The notes below the pieces were generated by a model. It ran no database searches, was not told the origin of the DNA, and was given only the letters and a program-made list of their open reading frames with translations. This document shows positions 6,578 through 6,597 of a stretch of 6,597 nt of DNA, piece by piece. The translations under genes were made by a program, and so were the position numbers. Position 1 is the stretch's first letter, and each line of letters starts with the position of its first letter. Source of the DNA: a bacterium (GTDB taxonomy: Bacteria; Chloroflexota; Dormibacteria; UBA8260; Bog-877); NCBI GenBank assembly GCA_021817185.1, contig JAKAVU010000153.1, positions 1 to 6,597 on the forward strand, read 5' to 3'.

Positions 6578-6597
6578 TACGGACCCCGCCGCCTGGT
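6576..6597. other. Short non-coding edge upstream of dinG
   Basis: These 22 bases are the only sequence in the window outside a gene apart from the five-base nadE-rsmI gap. On the minus strand they include a G-rich GGCGGGG stretch that could serve as a weak ribosome binding site for the outer GTG at 6575. The stretch is too short to call a promoter or an upstream gene. Confidence 0.5.

Noticed and set aside
1..6597. Defence system, mobile element, CRISPR array or RNA gene
   Set aside because: I found no repeat array, transposase, integrase, tRNA or rRNA signature; every stretch is explained by housekeeping genes. The DinG-like protein carries the standard exonuclease-helicase layout and lacks the gene neighbours expected of a CRISPR type IV DinG locus.

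Overview
The window is a solid block of housekeeping genes, all on the minus strand and read from right to left. Six protein-coding genes follow each other with almost no intergenic DNA: a DnaQ-exonuclease/DinG-helicase fusion, a nitrilase-family glutaminase, an NAD+ synthetase (nadE), a 16S rRNA methyltransferase (rsmI), a TatD-family metal-dependent nuclease (tatD) and the start of the 16S rRNA dimethyladenosine transferase gene (rsmA/ksgA), which runs off the left edge. I see no RNA gene, mobile element, CRISPR array, repeat or convincing terminator. The longest stretch outside a gene is the 22 bases at the right edge.

The DNA is clearly GC-rich, and none of the six genes can start with ATG: they use GTG or TTG. 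The exonuclease-helicase form of DinG is best known from Gram-positive bacteria. The rsmI, tatD, rsmA order resembles the rsmI/metG/tatD/rsmA neighbourhood of Firmicutes and Actinobacteria. Together these suggest a high-GC member of the Terrabacteria side of the tree (for example an actinobacterial, Chloroflexota or Dormibacterota-like lineage). This placement is inference with low to moderate confidence.

Layout from the upstream end: dinG-like 6575-3840; glutaminase 3847-2978 (8-base overlap); nadE 2981-2160 (4-base overlap, GTGA); rsmI 2154-1471 (5-base gap, or a 13-base overlap if a TTG at 2172 is used); tatD 1478-690 (8-base overlap); rsmA 693 to beyond position 1 (4-base overlap, TTGA). 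Such packing implies one transcript with translational coupling. Any main promoter would lie upstream of base 6597.

Functionally the operon joins three themes: nucleic-acid processing (DinG-like, TatD), NAD+ synthesis from glutamine by two separate polypeptides, and 16S rRNA modification (RsmI at C1402, RsmA at A1518/A1519, E. coli numbering). I did not find an undescribed system. The points most worth a second look are the two-gene glutamine-dependent NAD+ synthetase, the loss of the first Fe-S cysteine in the DinG helicase, an RsmI without its usual C-terminal domain, and the complete absence of ATG starts.
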